Positions 14,606 through 23,344 of a DNA stretch of 64,000 nucleotides are shown piece after piece. This DNA comes from DASXHY01 sp036272195 (lineage in GTDB: Bacteria; Verrucomicrobiota; Verrucomicrobiia; Limisphaerales; DASXHY01): positions 1 to 64,000 of the forward strand of contig DATAZE010000049.1 of the NCBI GenBank assembly GCA_036272195.1, read 5' to 3'. Every line of letters starts with the position of its first letter. Within the stretch, counting starts at the first letter, position 1. The notes below the pieces were generated by a model that had not been told where the DNA came from, ran no database searches, and saw nothing but the letters and a program-made list of their open reading frames with translations. The translations under genes were made by a program, and so were the position numbers.

Positions 14606-17272
14606 ATGAAATTCCTGGTGAACTTGCTCTGCGCCTCTCTTGTTTTAACGGCTGCAGCCGATGATTTTGATACCACCACCGCCACGGTGGGACATGTGGG
14701 AAATGCATTGGTAACACCGGTAAACCAGCTGGTCACGCCCGCGGGCACACAGATCGATCTGCCGGGCATGAGGCCGAACGCGCTCGCGCTCAGCCCCGAT
14801 GGAACACTGCTCTTAACCTCCGGTCTCACGCGCGAGTTACTTGTCCTTGACCCGGCCACAACTAAAATACTTCAGCACGTTGATTTACCCTCTGACAAAG
14901 CCTCGCCGGAAAACCTGCTCGACGCCCCAATTCTCGATCCGCAAGACAAGGCGAAGCTTAGTTTCACCGGGCTCGTTTTCTCGCCAGACGGTTCGCGTAT
15001 CTATTTGGCAAATGTGAACGGCGACATCAAAGTTTTTGGAGTCGCGAAAAATCTGCACGTCTCGCCGTTATTTTCCTTTCCGCTGCCGCTGGCCAATGCG
15101 CCGCATCGCAAGGAGGAAATTCCGGCAGGCATCGCGGTTTCGCGCGATGGCAAAAAAATTTATGTCGCGCTCAATCTCTCCAATCGCCTGGCGGAAATGG
15201 ACACAGCGACTGGTAAAGTGTTGCGGATTTGGGACGTGGGCGTGGCGCCGTTTGATGTCGCACTCGTGGGACACAAGGCTTACGTGAGCAACTGGGGCGG
15301 CCGCCGGACGGACGCGCACAGTTTCACCGGCCCTGCCGGCCGCGGCACGTTTGTGCGCGTGGATAACCGCTACATTGCGGATGAAGGCTCGGTGACGGTG
15401 ATTGATCTGGACGCGGGACCCGAGACTGCCGGCTGGGAACAGGAAATTCTCACTGGCGTCCGCGCGTGCGCCCTCGCGGTTTCGCCCAATGGCCGGTATC
15501 TCGTCGTCGCCAATGCGGGCAGCGATTCTTTGACCGTCATCGACACGCGCGAAGATAAAATCATCGAAACCATTTGCGCGCGGCAGGACCCCGGGGATTT
15601 GTTCGGCGCACAACCGAACGCGCTCGCCTTCGATAAACGCGGAAAAACACTCTATGCCTGCAACGGCTCGCAGAACGCCGTGGCCGTTTTCCAATTCAAC
15701 CCCGGCGAGTCAAAATTGCTCGGGTTGATTCCCGTGGGCTGGTTTCCGGGCGCGATTTGCTGCGACGCCCACCGTAACACGCTTTACGTCGCGAACATCA
15801 AGAGCATTGCCGAGACCAAACAAAAGCCCGGGCGCGGAATGGGAGCAGGTCTCGGTTTCAATACCCATCAATATTACGGCTCACTTTCGTTCGTCCCTTT
15901 GCCGTCCGGCAAAGAATTGGCGGCTTTCACACAGAAAGCCCTGGCGAATCTGCGTTACCCCCTGCTGGCTCAGGCCAAACTGCCCCCGCGCGAAGGCGTT
16001 CAGGCGCGGCCCGTGCCTGAACGCGTGGGTGAGCCGAGCGTGTTCAAGCATGTTATTTACATCATCAAGGAAAACCGCTCCTACGACCAGGTACTCGGCG
16101 ACGTGACGAATGGCAACGGCGACGCCGACCTGTGCATTTTTGGCGAGCACGTCACGCCAAATGAACACAAACTGGTGCGGGAATTCACGCTGCTGGACAA
16201 CACTTACTGCTCCAGCATCCTGAGCGCAGACGGCCACAATTGGACCGATACCGGACTCGCGACCGATTATCTCGAACGTTCCTTCGCCGGTTGGCCGCGG
16301 AGTTATCCCTCCGGTGGCGACGAGGAAAGCGTCGATGCCCTTGCTTATTCGCCCGCCGGTTTTATTTGGGACGACGCGCTCGCCCACGGGAAAACATTCC
16401 GCGATTATGGTGAATTCACCACCGGTCGCAGCCATTGGACGGATCTCACCCGCAAGAAACCCTTTCGGTTCCTCGATTCCTACCGCGATTCCATGAGCGG
16501 CTCGAATGCGATCACCTACATCTGCGAGCCGGAAGTCGAAACCCTGCGCCCTTACATTCGCGAGGATTATCCCAGTTGGAACCTGGATGTGCCGGACCAG
16601 TTGCGCGCGGCAAAATTTATTGAAGACCTGAAAAAGCACGACGAGGCCGGGACGTTTCCCGATTTCACCATTGTCTGGATGCCGAACGATCACACGAGCG
16701 GAACCAAACCCGGTTCGCCAAAACCCGAGGCGCAAGTGGCGGACAACGACCTCGCCGTCGGCAAGATCGTCGCCGCCGTGAGCCACAGTGCGTTTTGGAA
16801 GGACACCTGCATTTTTTGCATCGAAGACGACCCGCAAAACGGCTGGGACCATGTGAGCGGCTATCGCACGACGGCCTACGTCATCAGCCCCTACACCAAA
16901 CGCCACGCGGTGGTGAGCACGCAATACAATCAGACCAGCTTGCTGCGCACGATGGAACTCATCCTCGGCCTGCCGCCCATGAATCAATTCGATGCCACTG
17001 CCACGCCAATGTTTGATTGTTTTACGGATGCGCCGGACTTCGCGCCCTTCGATTCCGTCGCGAACAATGTGCAATTAGACGACATGAATCCGCCGGCGAG
17101 AAAAGTCTCCGACGCACAGTTACGCAAAGACGCTTACGTTTCAGCGCGGTTGCCGCTGACACTGGCGGATCAATGTCCGGAAGGCGTGCTGAATGAGATC
17201 CTCTGGCGTTCGGTGAAAGGCATGCAATCGCCCTATCCGAGTTGGGCGGTCAAAGTGGTGGACGACGATTGA
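14606..17272 (+). CDS. YVTN beta-propeller / phosphoesterase (acid phosphatase superfamily) protein
   Basis: An 888-residue secreted protein with a clear signal peptide (KFLVNLLCASLVLTAAAD). Residues about 50-430 are a seven-bladed propeller with YVTN-type repeats, for example LALSPDGTLLLTSGLTRELLV and LAVSPNGRYLVVANAGSDSL. Residues about 475-830 are a phosphoesterase domain of the PF04185 type, starting HVIYIIKENRSYDQVLGD, with LSADGHNWTDTGLATDYLER and DDPQNGWDHVSGYRT as metal and active-site regions. Such bifunctional YncE/alkaline-phosphatase-family proteins are common in soil Verrucomicrobiota and Acidobacteriota. They probably release phosphate from phosphodiesters outside the cytoplasm. 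It is a single-gene unit bounded by an inverted repeat at its 3' end. Confidence 0.88.
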   Translation: MKFLVNLLCASLVLTAAADDFDTTTATVGHVGNALVTPVNQLVTPAGTQIDLPGMRPNALALSPDGTLLLTSGLTRELLVLDPATTKILQHVDLPSDKASPENLLDAPILDPQDKAKLSFTGLVFSPDGSRIYLANVNGDIKVFGVAKNLHVSPLFSFPLPLANAPHRKEEIPAGIAVSRDGKKIYVALNLSNRLAEMDTATGKVLRIWDVGVAPFDVALVGHKAYVSNWGGRRTDAHSFTGPAGRGTFVRVDNRYIADEGSVTVIDLDAGPETAGWEQEILTGVRACALAVSPNGRYLVVANAGSDSLTVIDTREDKIIETICARQDPGDLFGAQPNALAFDKRGKTLYACNGSQNAVAVFQFNPGESKLLGLIPVGWFPGAICCDAHRNTLYVANIKSIAETKQKPGRGMGAGLGFNTHQYYGSLSFVPLPSGKELAAFTQKALANLRYPLLAQAKLPPREGVQARPVPERVGEPSVFKHVIYIIKENRSYDQVLGDVTNGNGDADLCIFGEHVTPNEHKLVREFTLLDNTYCSSILSADGHNWTDTGLATDYLERSFAGWPRSYPSGGDEESVDALAYSPAGFIWDDALAHGKTFRDYGEFTTGRSHWTDLTRKKPFRFLDSYRDSMSGSNAITYICEPEVETLRPYIREDYPSWNLDVPDQLRAAKFIEDLKKHDEAGTFPDFTIVWMPNDHTSGTKPGSPKPEAQVADNDLAVGKIVAAVSHSAFWKDTCIFCIEDDPQNGWDHVSGYRTTAYVISPYTKRHAVVSTQYNQTSLLRTMELILGLPPMNQFDATATPMFDCFTDAPDFAPFDSVANNVQLDDMNPPARKVSDAQLRKDAYVSARLPLTLADQCPEGVLNEILWRSVKGMQSPYPSWAVKVVDDD

Positions 17273-17276
17273 AACA

Positions 17277-17340
17277 GAGCGCGGACTTCAGTCCGCGTGT
17301 CTCCATACAATTAATAACTCGCGGACTGAAGTCCGCGCTC
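17277..17340. repeat. Bracketed inverted repeat between convergent genes
   Basis: Two exact 21-base arms (17277-17297 and 17320-17340) are reverse complements separated by 22 AT-rich bases. Each arm is itself a hairpin (CGCGGAC TTCA GTCCGCG). The unit fills the gap between the stops of the phosphoesterase and the SNF2 helicase. It probably acts as a two-way terminator, and by shape it is a REP/BIME-like element. Confidence 0.88.
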
Positions 17341-17352
17341 CATGTCGCGTAA

Positions 17353-20300
17353 TCAATCTTCCGAAAACAAATATTCCAAATCTGTCTTCGACAGGCTGCG
17401 AGCAAAACCTTCTTCGCCGAGCACATCGGAAATTGTTTGCGCCTTGCTCTGTTGCAGTTCCCAGATTTTTTCCTCGACCGTCCCGGGCGAAATCAGCCGG
17501 TACGCATTCACGGTTTGCGTCTGACCGATGCGATGAGAGCGGTCGATGGCTTGCGCCTCGACAGCTGGATTCCACCACGGATCGTAAAGCACCACGTAGC
17601 TCGCAGTGGTCAGGTTCAAGCCGGTGCCGGCCGCGCGCAGGCTAAGCAGGAACACCGCGGCATTCGGATCGCTCTGGAACGCGCTGACGACTTCCTGACG
17701 GTCCTTGGTCTGGCCGGTAAGAATGTGCGTGTTGATATTGTGCGTTTTGCATTCCTTTTCCAGCAACTCAAGCATCTGCACAAATTGGCTGAAGACGAGC
17801 ACCTTCTGTCCTTCGGCCACCAATGAATCGAGCAATTCGAATAGCGTCTCGGTTTTGCCGGAAGCCGAATCGTTGCCCACGAGTCTGGGATGACAGCAAA
17901 TCTGGCGTAAACGAGTCAGCGCGGCCAGGACGTGCATCTTGCTCTTGTTGATACCTTGCGTCGCGACGACCTGCATGACCTGGTCGCGGCTGCGGCGCAA
18001 TTCAGCCAGGTAAAGTTTCCGCTGCTCCTCGCCAAGTTCGCAGTCGCGGCGTTGCTCAATACGATCCGGCAAATCCTTCGCGACATGCTTTTTCAAGCGG
18101 CGCAACAACAACGGCCGCAGTTTGGCCGAGAGCCGTCGACGAGCGATGCGCTGCGCGGATTCCGCGTTCTCGATGCCGCGCGGCTCGTAAGTCTCCAGAA
18201 AATGTTCCTGCGTGCCCAGGTAGGTCGGCTGCACAAAATCTACGATGCTCCACAAATCGAGCAACCGGTTCTCCAGCGGCGTGCCGGTGAGCGCCAGCCG
18301 ATGTTCGGACTTCAATTGCTTCACCGATTGCGTGACCTGCGCGCCGGGGTTTTTGATAAATTGCGCTTCGTCCAAAATGACGGTGCGGAACGCGAACTTC
18401 TGCAGTTCCTCCAAGTCGCGGCGCAGGAGCGCGTAGTTCGTGACGATGATATCGTGCTGCGGGATTTTCTTGCGCAAACCGTGCCGCGCTGCGCCGCTTT
18501 CCAGCACGAGCACCTTCAAATGCGGGGTGAAGCGCTCCGCTTCGCGCCGCCAGTTGTGCAACACGGATGCCGGGCAAATAACCAGCGACGGCTTGTGATT
18601 CTTCTTATTCTGCGCCTGCAACCACGCCAGCCACGTGAGCGTTTGCAGGGTTTTGCCGAGGCCCATGTCGTCGGCCAGAATTCCACCAAGCCTGATTTGC
18701 GTGAGGTGACAGAGGAAATCGAAACCGTCTTTCTGATACGGACGCAGTCCCGCCTGCACAGTGGAGGGAATTTCCGTTGAGGGAACACCTTTGAAATTCT
18801 TCAGATTCTCGCGCAACACGGCCGCCTGCGGAGAATCCGCGAAACGTTTCAACGTTTCATCGTCCAAATGCGCCGCCTGCTCGAGACCAATGCGATGCGC
18901 AATCGGCACCAGTCCATCCACGCCGATGTCCGCCATCGTTTCATGCGCCGATTGGACGGCGTTCGTATCCAATTCCACCCAGCCGGAATCTGGCAACTTC
19001 ACGAAACGGCTGGTGGCTGCGGCCAACCGTTGCAAATCGGCGGCTGAGAGTTTGAGTCCTTCCTGCTCCCATTCCGCCGAAACCGAAAGCCAATCAATGC
19101 CGCTGCCTTTCACGATCAACCGCGGCTTAAGTTGGCGCGGTTGCAGGAACAAGCGATGAAACGCCGGGTTCCCGAGGCACTCAACTTCCGGCGGGCGATT
19201 GGCCCACGCGCGGGCGAGCAGCCCGAGGAAATTTTCGTTCGCATCGCCGACCCACAGGCCCGGTTCGGGCGTGAACCAATCCAATTGGCGCAACCACTGT
19301 GTAGCTGGTTCGAGGCGGGGGTCGTCGAGGATTTCCGGTTTGTCGTTGGCGCGTCTGCGCGGCTCATTGGTCAGCCAATCGTGACCGTTCCAAAACCACA
19401 CGCTGTCGTCGCGCTGGCTTTTCGCCAGGAGACGCAGCCGGACGGTTTCATCGAGCAGCTCGAAAATGAACTGTGGCTTGGCCGGATGCGCCACGCATAG
19501 TTCCTCCCAATCCAAACCGTGGCTCGCCTGCGTGCGCCGCAAATGCGTGAGCAATCGATGACTCAACTTGCGCACCGGCACGGCCGGCCGGTCCTTCCAC
19601 AATTCGAGCACGGAGGAAGGCGGTGCGTTGCGGAGCAGGTAAAAAGTATTTCCCGCCAGCGCAAGCGGCGGTTGGCTGGAGAAGAAATAAACATCCGGCA
19701 GCGCGTGCACCTGCCCGTCCGGCAGTTTAAGCCGGTGGGTAAAGGACAGATCGCGGCCTTCGCCGTTTTCCAGGTGCGGCGTTAATTCAGCAACCTGCCC
19801 GTGAAAGTGCAGCGCCTTTTGATCCGTTGCAGATTCCAGCCGCGCGGTGTGGCCCCAGTGCGCCAGCCAGTGCATCAGTTCAGCGTTCGATAACACCAGC
19901 GTATCATCGCCGTCCTGCCGATTGGAATGCGTTTGGGCGAGCCACTGGATGAATTCCCAATCGTGCGGCGGAAAAAGTTCCTGCTCGTGCGCCGCGCGGG
20001 TCGTCAATTCGACCATGTCCTGCAATGACCGCAATTTCTCGCCGGTCCGCGGGCGCATCAGATGAAATTGGACGGTCAGACGGAAACGCGACGCGTTGTC
20101 GGGATCCGATTGCGGCTGGCAAATGACCCGTAACGTCGCGCGCGGTGAATCCAGGTGCACCGGCTTGGGCGGGAAAAGCCAATGTTCCAGTTCGCGGATG
20201 AGCTTTTGTTCCAGTTCGGCCTCCTCGACCTGCGCAAAACGGCCGAGATTGGCGTGGGCGGACAATTCAGTCGGTGGGGGCCGGCGGGCGCGTAAAAAGA

Positions 20301-20622
20301 GAAATGCGAGTTCCTCCAGACGCCCCTTGCCTTGGGCGGCCAGCAAACGTGGCCACCAATCCGTGGCGGGAAAATCCCGGCGCGAAAGCGACAGTTTCTC
20401 GAAGTAATCTTCGAGCAGCAACCAGGCCCGCTGCGAGTCGGCGCAGGTGGAAAAGCTGTTCAGGAGTTCTTCGCGCTCAGCGACAGCCGATTTTGAATCG
20501 GACAATTCGCGGCGCAGATCTGCCAGCGCACCGTAAGTCTGAGAGAGAACTTTCTGGTGCGCGTCGTATTTCGTGCTTCCTGAGCGCGAGCCGTTTTTAT
20601 TTTTCGATAGAGCCTTTGCCAT
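17353..20622 (-). CDS. SNF2-family DEAD/DEAH helicase (RapA/HepA-like)
   Basis: About 1089 residues from the ATG at 20622 (MAKALSKNKNG); the frame is open 45 codons further upstream but without a better start. The N-terminal 600 residues are a family-specific region with no recognised motif. The Snf2 ATPase follows, with motif I LADDMGLGKT near residue 650, motif II DEAQ near 752 and TGTPLENRLLDLWSI near 780. The helicase C lobe has VLVFSQFVQMLELLE, then RAAGTGLNLTTASYVV and DRSHRIGQTQTV near residue 1030. Such proteins translocate on double-stranded DNA and remodel protein-DNA complexes. No methylase, nuclease or phage-defence partner is adjacent, so a housekeeping role is more likely than a defence role. 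Confidence 0.9.
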   Translation of the reverse strand: MAKALSKNKNGSRSGSTKYDAHQKVLSQTYGALADLRRELSDSKSAVAEREELLNSFSTCADSQRAWLLLEDYFEKLSLSRRDFPATDWWPRLLAAQGKGRLEELAFLFLRARRPPPTELSAHANLGRFAQVEEAELEQKLIRELEHWLFPPKPVHLDSPRATLRVICQPQSDPDNASRFRLTVQFHLMRPRTGEKLRSLQDMVELTTRAAHEQELFPPHDWEFIQWLAQTHSNRQDGDDTLVLSNAELMHWLAHWGHTARLESATDQKALHFHGQVAELTPHLENGEGRDLSFTHRLKLPDGQVHALPDVYFFSSQPPLALAGNTFYLLRNAPPSSVLELWKDRPAVPVRKLSHRLLTHLRRTQASHGLDWEELCVAHPAKPQFIFELLDETVRLRLLAKSQRDDSVWFWNGHDWLTNEPRRRANDKPEILDDPRLEPATQWLRQLDWFTPEPGLWVGDANENFLGLLARAWANRPPEVECLGNPAFHRLFLQPRQLKPRLIVKGSGIDWLSVSAEWEQEGLKLSAADLQRLAAATSRFVKLPDSGWVELDTNAVQSAHETMADIGVDGLVPIAHRIGLEQAAHLDDETLKRFADSPQAAVLRENLKNFKGVPSTEIPSTVQAGLRPYQKDGFDFLCHLTQIRLGGILADDMGLGKTLQTLTWLAWLQAQNKKNHKPSLVICPASVLHNWRREAERFTPHLKVLVLESGAARHGLRKKIPQHDIIVTNYALLRRDLEELQKFAFRTVILDEAQFIKNPGAQVTQSVKQLKSEHRLALTGTPLENRLLDLWSIVDFVQPTYLGTQEHFLETYEPRGIENAESAQRIARRRLSAKLRPLLLRRLKKHVAKDLPDRIEQRRDCELGEEQRKLYLAELRRSRDQVMQVVATQGINKSKMHVLAALTRLRQICCHPRLVGNDSASGKTETLFELLDSLVAEGQKVLVFSQFVQMLELLEKECKTHNINTHILTGQTKDRQEVVSAFQSDPNAAVFLLSLRAAGTGLNLTTASYVVLYDPWWNPAVEAQAIDRSHRIGQTQTVNAYRLISPGTVEEKIWELQQSKAQTISDVLGEEGFARSLSKTDLEYLFSED

Positions 20623-20757
20623 TCTGATTAAAAGCAACCCGCCTAAACGGCCGAAGCCGGTGGCGGCACTTCCATCGCGACCGCTCCTGGCGCGAAGGAA
20701 AACCCATAAAACAACTAGCGGCCTATCATCTCGACATAGATTGGCCATTCCGGTCAA

Positions 20758-21057
20758 TCAGAAAGCGCAAAAATCTTGATTGTGACAAGGAAGTTGTCCG
20801 GAAGATTTCGGAAAGAAACCGGGCTGAATTCAGCAGAAATATTGCAAAAAGTAGCTAAAAATGACGGTAATTCCTTTTTCTTCGCCATGCGCTAAATGAA
20901 ATTTTGATGCCTGTTTTACTCAATTCAGCCCCTACCCCCGAACACCAAAGACTCGTCGATTGAATCAAAAGCACTCCTATGACTATCAACCCCACCGGAG
21001 AGTCGGTCGCTCAGAAGCTTCTTGTTTTTGCGGCGTAAAATCTCCTACTTTTTGGAA
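20758..21057. other. Intergenic region between divergent genes, nothing recognised
   Basis: These 300 bases upstream of the SNF2 frame and the 21058 gene are AT-rich compared with the flanking genes. They hold only very short reading frames, for example a 19-codon one starting at ATG 20979. No tRNA, inverted repeat or convincing -35/-10 pair was found. Promoters for both divergent genes must lie here or just inside. Confidence 0.5.
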
Positions 21058-22041
21058 ATGAGTTTTGGGGAGAAACGTCGATTTCAAATTTGCTTGGAGA
21101 AGGGGGGGCCGATTCTTTCGCTATGTTGGGATGGCGACGATTTAGTTGACTGGGCAGGTGGTGGACGTCGGTTCTCCCTTGACGGCTCCATTACGCGGCC
21201 CAATGTTCTCTGGGCATATCCTTTCGACAGAGCCATTTGCAGTCGCAACGGAAATTACCAAATCATCTATCAAACACTGGGAACAAAAGGCCTGATTATC
21301 CAAGGGAACAAACTGATCCGGGAAATCAATCGCAGTTTTTACCATGCCGATGTCTACGAATATCCAATTGCATTCGTATGTTGTCCAGGACGCGGAGTGG
21401 GAATTGCCCATTGTCCAGCGGAGTATTGCAGGCTCGAAATCGAGGACGTTGAATCAGGCAAGCCATTGACATGGCGTTCGGGAAAATCTCCGGATTTTTT
21501 TCATTCCCGTCTCCAGACAAGTCTGGATGGCAAATACCTTCTCAGTGCGGGATGGGTATGGCATCCGATAGACCACGCATGCCTGTTTTCGATTGAAAAG
21601 GCATTCAGAGACCCTGCACACTTGGATAATCCGATCGATTTTGAATTGCCTGATGAGTTCTCCGAGGTGAACTCCGCCACTTTTCAAGGAAACGATGCAT
21701 TGCTTCTGGCCGGGAGTTCGGAATCCGGCGATTCAAAAGCGTTTATTGGACGGTATAATCTCAAGGAGGCAACCATCGAAACAAAATCCGCACTGGAAAC
21801 GGCGCCCGGCAATATAATGGCAGTTGGCTCAGATCACTTCGTAGGATTTCATGAGTATCCCAAACTATTCGAGATTTCTTCAGGCAAAATAATCCGGAGT
21901 TGGCCGGAATTGAAATCTGGCACCCGATATTCGAGTATCATCCACCATCTGGAACCGCAACCTGCAGTGGCTTTGGATCCGGTTCACCAGAGGTTTGCTG
22001 TCGCAAATGAAGCAGGTATCACCGTGATTGAGTTAGGTTAA
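21058..22041 (+). CDS. Hypothetical protein with WD40-like propeller character
   Basis: A protein of 327 residues from the ATG at 21058 (MSFGEKRRFQICLEKGG); an upstream in-frame start at 21022 adds 12 residues. There is no signal peptide and no membrane segment. The spacing of short strands with W/G/D turns (ILSLCWDGDDLVDWAGGGRR, LQTSLDGKYLLSAGWVWHP, AVALDPVHQRFAVANEAGI) suggests a beta-propeller, but no family was recognised. Its codon use looks more AT-rich than its neighbours, which hints at acquisition by transfer. It is an isolated gene between the SNF2 helicase and prfB. Some cytoplasmic immunity proteins look similar, but no toxin gene is beside it, so that idea is unsupported. Confidence 0.55.
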   Translation: MSFGEKRRFQICLEKGGPILSLCWDGDDLVDWAGGGRRFSLDGSITRPNVLWAYPFDRAICSRNGNYQIIYQTLGTKGLIIQGNKLIREINRSFYHADVYEYPIAFVCCPGRGVGIAHCPAEYCRLEIEDVESGKPLTWRSGKSPDFFHSRLQTSLDGKYLLSAGWVWHPIDHACLFSIEKAFRDPAHLDNPIDFELPDEFSEVNSATFQGNDALLLAGSSESGDSKAFIGRYNLKEATIETKSALETAPGNIMAVGSDHFVGFHEYPKLFEISSGKIIRSWPELKSGTRYSSIIHHLEPQPAVALDPVHQRFAVANEAGITVIELG

Positions 22042-22124
22042 ACGAACCTGTCGCGCAGCAGTGATTCGCTCTTGAACATTCCTCACTGGATTCCCCGATT
22101 GAACTCATGTAACGTTCCGCGACT

Positions 22125-23271
22125 ATGTTTGACACCATCACGGCGGAAATTTCGACGGCGGCGGAGAAACTCGCGCATCTGCGGAGGTTTCTTTGACGTC
22201 CCGGGCGCGCAAAAACGGATAACGGAACTGACTGCTTTGATGGCGGGTGAGACCTTCTGGAACAGTCGCGAACACGCCCAAAAGGTCATCGACGAATCCA
22301 ATTCGCTCCGCAATAAGATCGAGCCATTGCTCAAGGCGGAAAAGCAACTCGAAGATTTCCAGGTGATGGTCGAGTTGGGTGAAGCCGAGCCGCCAGAGGC
22401 CCAGGCTAAAATCCAAAAAGAACTCGAAGCCGACCTCGCCAAGTTTTTCAAACAACTTGAGGCGACGGAACTGCGGGTTTTTCTCAACGGCCCGCACGAC
22501 AAGAATAATTGCATCCTGAGCATCAACTCCGGCGCGGGTGGCACCGAGGCCTGCGATTGGGCGAATATGCTCCTGCGGATGTATCAACGCTGGGCGGAAT
22601 CGCGCGGCTGGGAGATTGAGGTCACCGACGCGTTGCCCGGTGAAGGCGCGGGCATCAAAAGCGCCACCATGCTGATCACGGGGGAGAATGCCTACGGCTT
22701 TTGCAAAGCGGAGCGTGGCGTTCATCGGCTCGTGCGCATCTCGCCGTTTGATTCCAACAAACGTCGCCATACCAGTTTCGCGAGCGTGGACACGATTGCG
22801 GAACTCGAGGAGGACACCACGGAAATCGTCATTCCGCCGAATGAATTTTCGGTGGACACCTTTCGTTCCGGCGGCAAAGGCGGCCAGAACGTGAACAAGG
22901 TGGAAACTGCAGTGCGTATTACGCACATTCCCACCGGCCTGGTCGTGGCTTCGCAAGCGCAACGTTCGCAGCATCAGAACCGCGCCACCGCGATGAAGCT
23001 CCTGCTGTCCCGCATTTTCGCGCAACGGCTCGATGCCGCCAAGGCGGACATGGAAAAATTTTATGGCGAAAAAGGCAGCGTCTCCTGGGGCAACCAGATT
23101 CGCAGCTACGTTTTTCAACCTTACCGAATGGTCAAAGACCTGCGCACCGGCGTTGAGACGAGCGACGTGCAAGGCGTAATGGATGGCAACCTTGATCCAT
23201 ACGTTAACGGCTGGCTACGCGCCGGCTGCCCGGCGAAGCGCATGCAGGGCGTGAAGGATGAAGAAGATTAA
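22125..23271 (+). CDS. prfB: Peptide chain release factor 2, with programmed +1 frameshift
   Basis: RF2 terminates translation at UGA and UAA. The gene must be read in two frames. ATG 22125 gives MFDTITAEISTAAEKLAHLRRFL, reaching CTT (22191-22193) followed by an in-frame TGA (22194-22196). After a +1 slip past base 22194, reading resumes with DVPGAQKRITELTALMAG and runs to 23271, about 381 residues in all. The product shows the RF2 stop-codon motif SPF (RLVRISPFDSNKRR) and the catalytic GGQ (SGGKGGQNVNKVETAV). Read without the slip, an open frame from 22072 would give a wrong N-terminus. The stop codon overlaps the first bases of an inverted repeat shared with the trpC upstream region. Confidence 0.95.
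22183..22197 (+). promoter_or_regulatory. prfB programmed frameshift signal
   Basis: A Shine-Dalgarno-like GGAGG at 22183-22187 lies three bases before the slippery CTT TGA C (22191-22197). This is the same spacing and slip sequence as in the well-studied Escherichia coli prfB site. Low RF2 slows reading of the UGA, allowing the tRNA-Leu to slip +1 and restoring RF2 synthesis, so the gene autoregulates. Confidence 0.93.
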
Positions 23272-23337
23272 CGCAAAGACGCAAAGACGCAAAGAAAAGA
23301 ACGGCTCTGCGACTTTGCTTCTTTGCGCCTTTGCGTT
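23270..23337. repeat. Bracketed inverted repeat of AACGCAAAG/ACGCAAAG units
   Basis: The arms 23270-23294 and 23313-23337 are inverted with 23 of 25 matching bases. Each is built from tandem GCAAAGAC-like octamers. The element starts in the stop codon of prfB and ends 7 bases before the trpC ATG, so it forms almost the entire gap between the two genes. A hairpin here would lie in the trpC leader. Confidence 0.85.
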
Positions 23338-23344
23338 GAATTCC

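Noticed and set aside
17353..20622. SNF2 helicase as part of a phage-defence island.
   Set aside because: No nuclease, methylase or defence partner is adjacent, and both flanks are unrelated single genes.
22072..22124. The upstream leader MNIPHWIPRLNSC... as the RF2 N-terminus.
   Set aside because: It has no similarity to RF2, whereas the ATG at 22125 with the CTT-TGA-C slip gives the family N-terminus.
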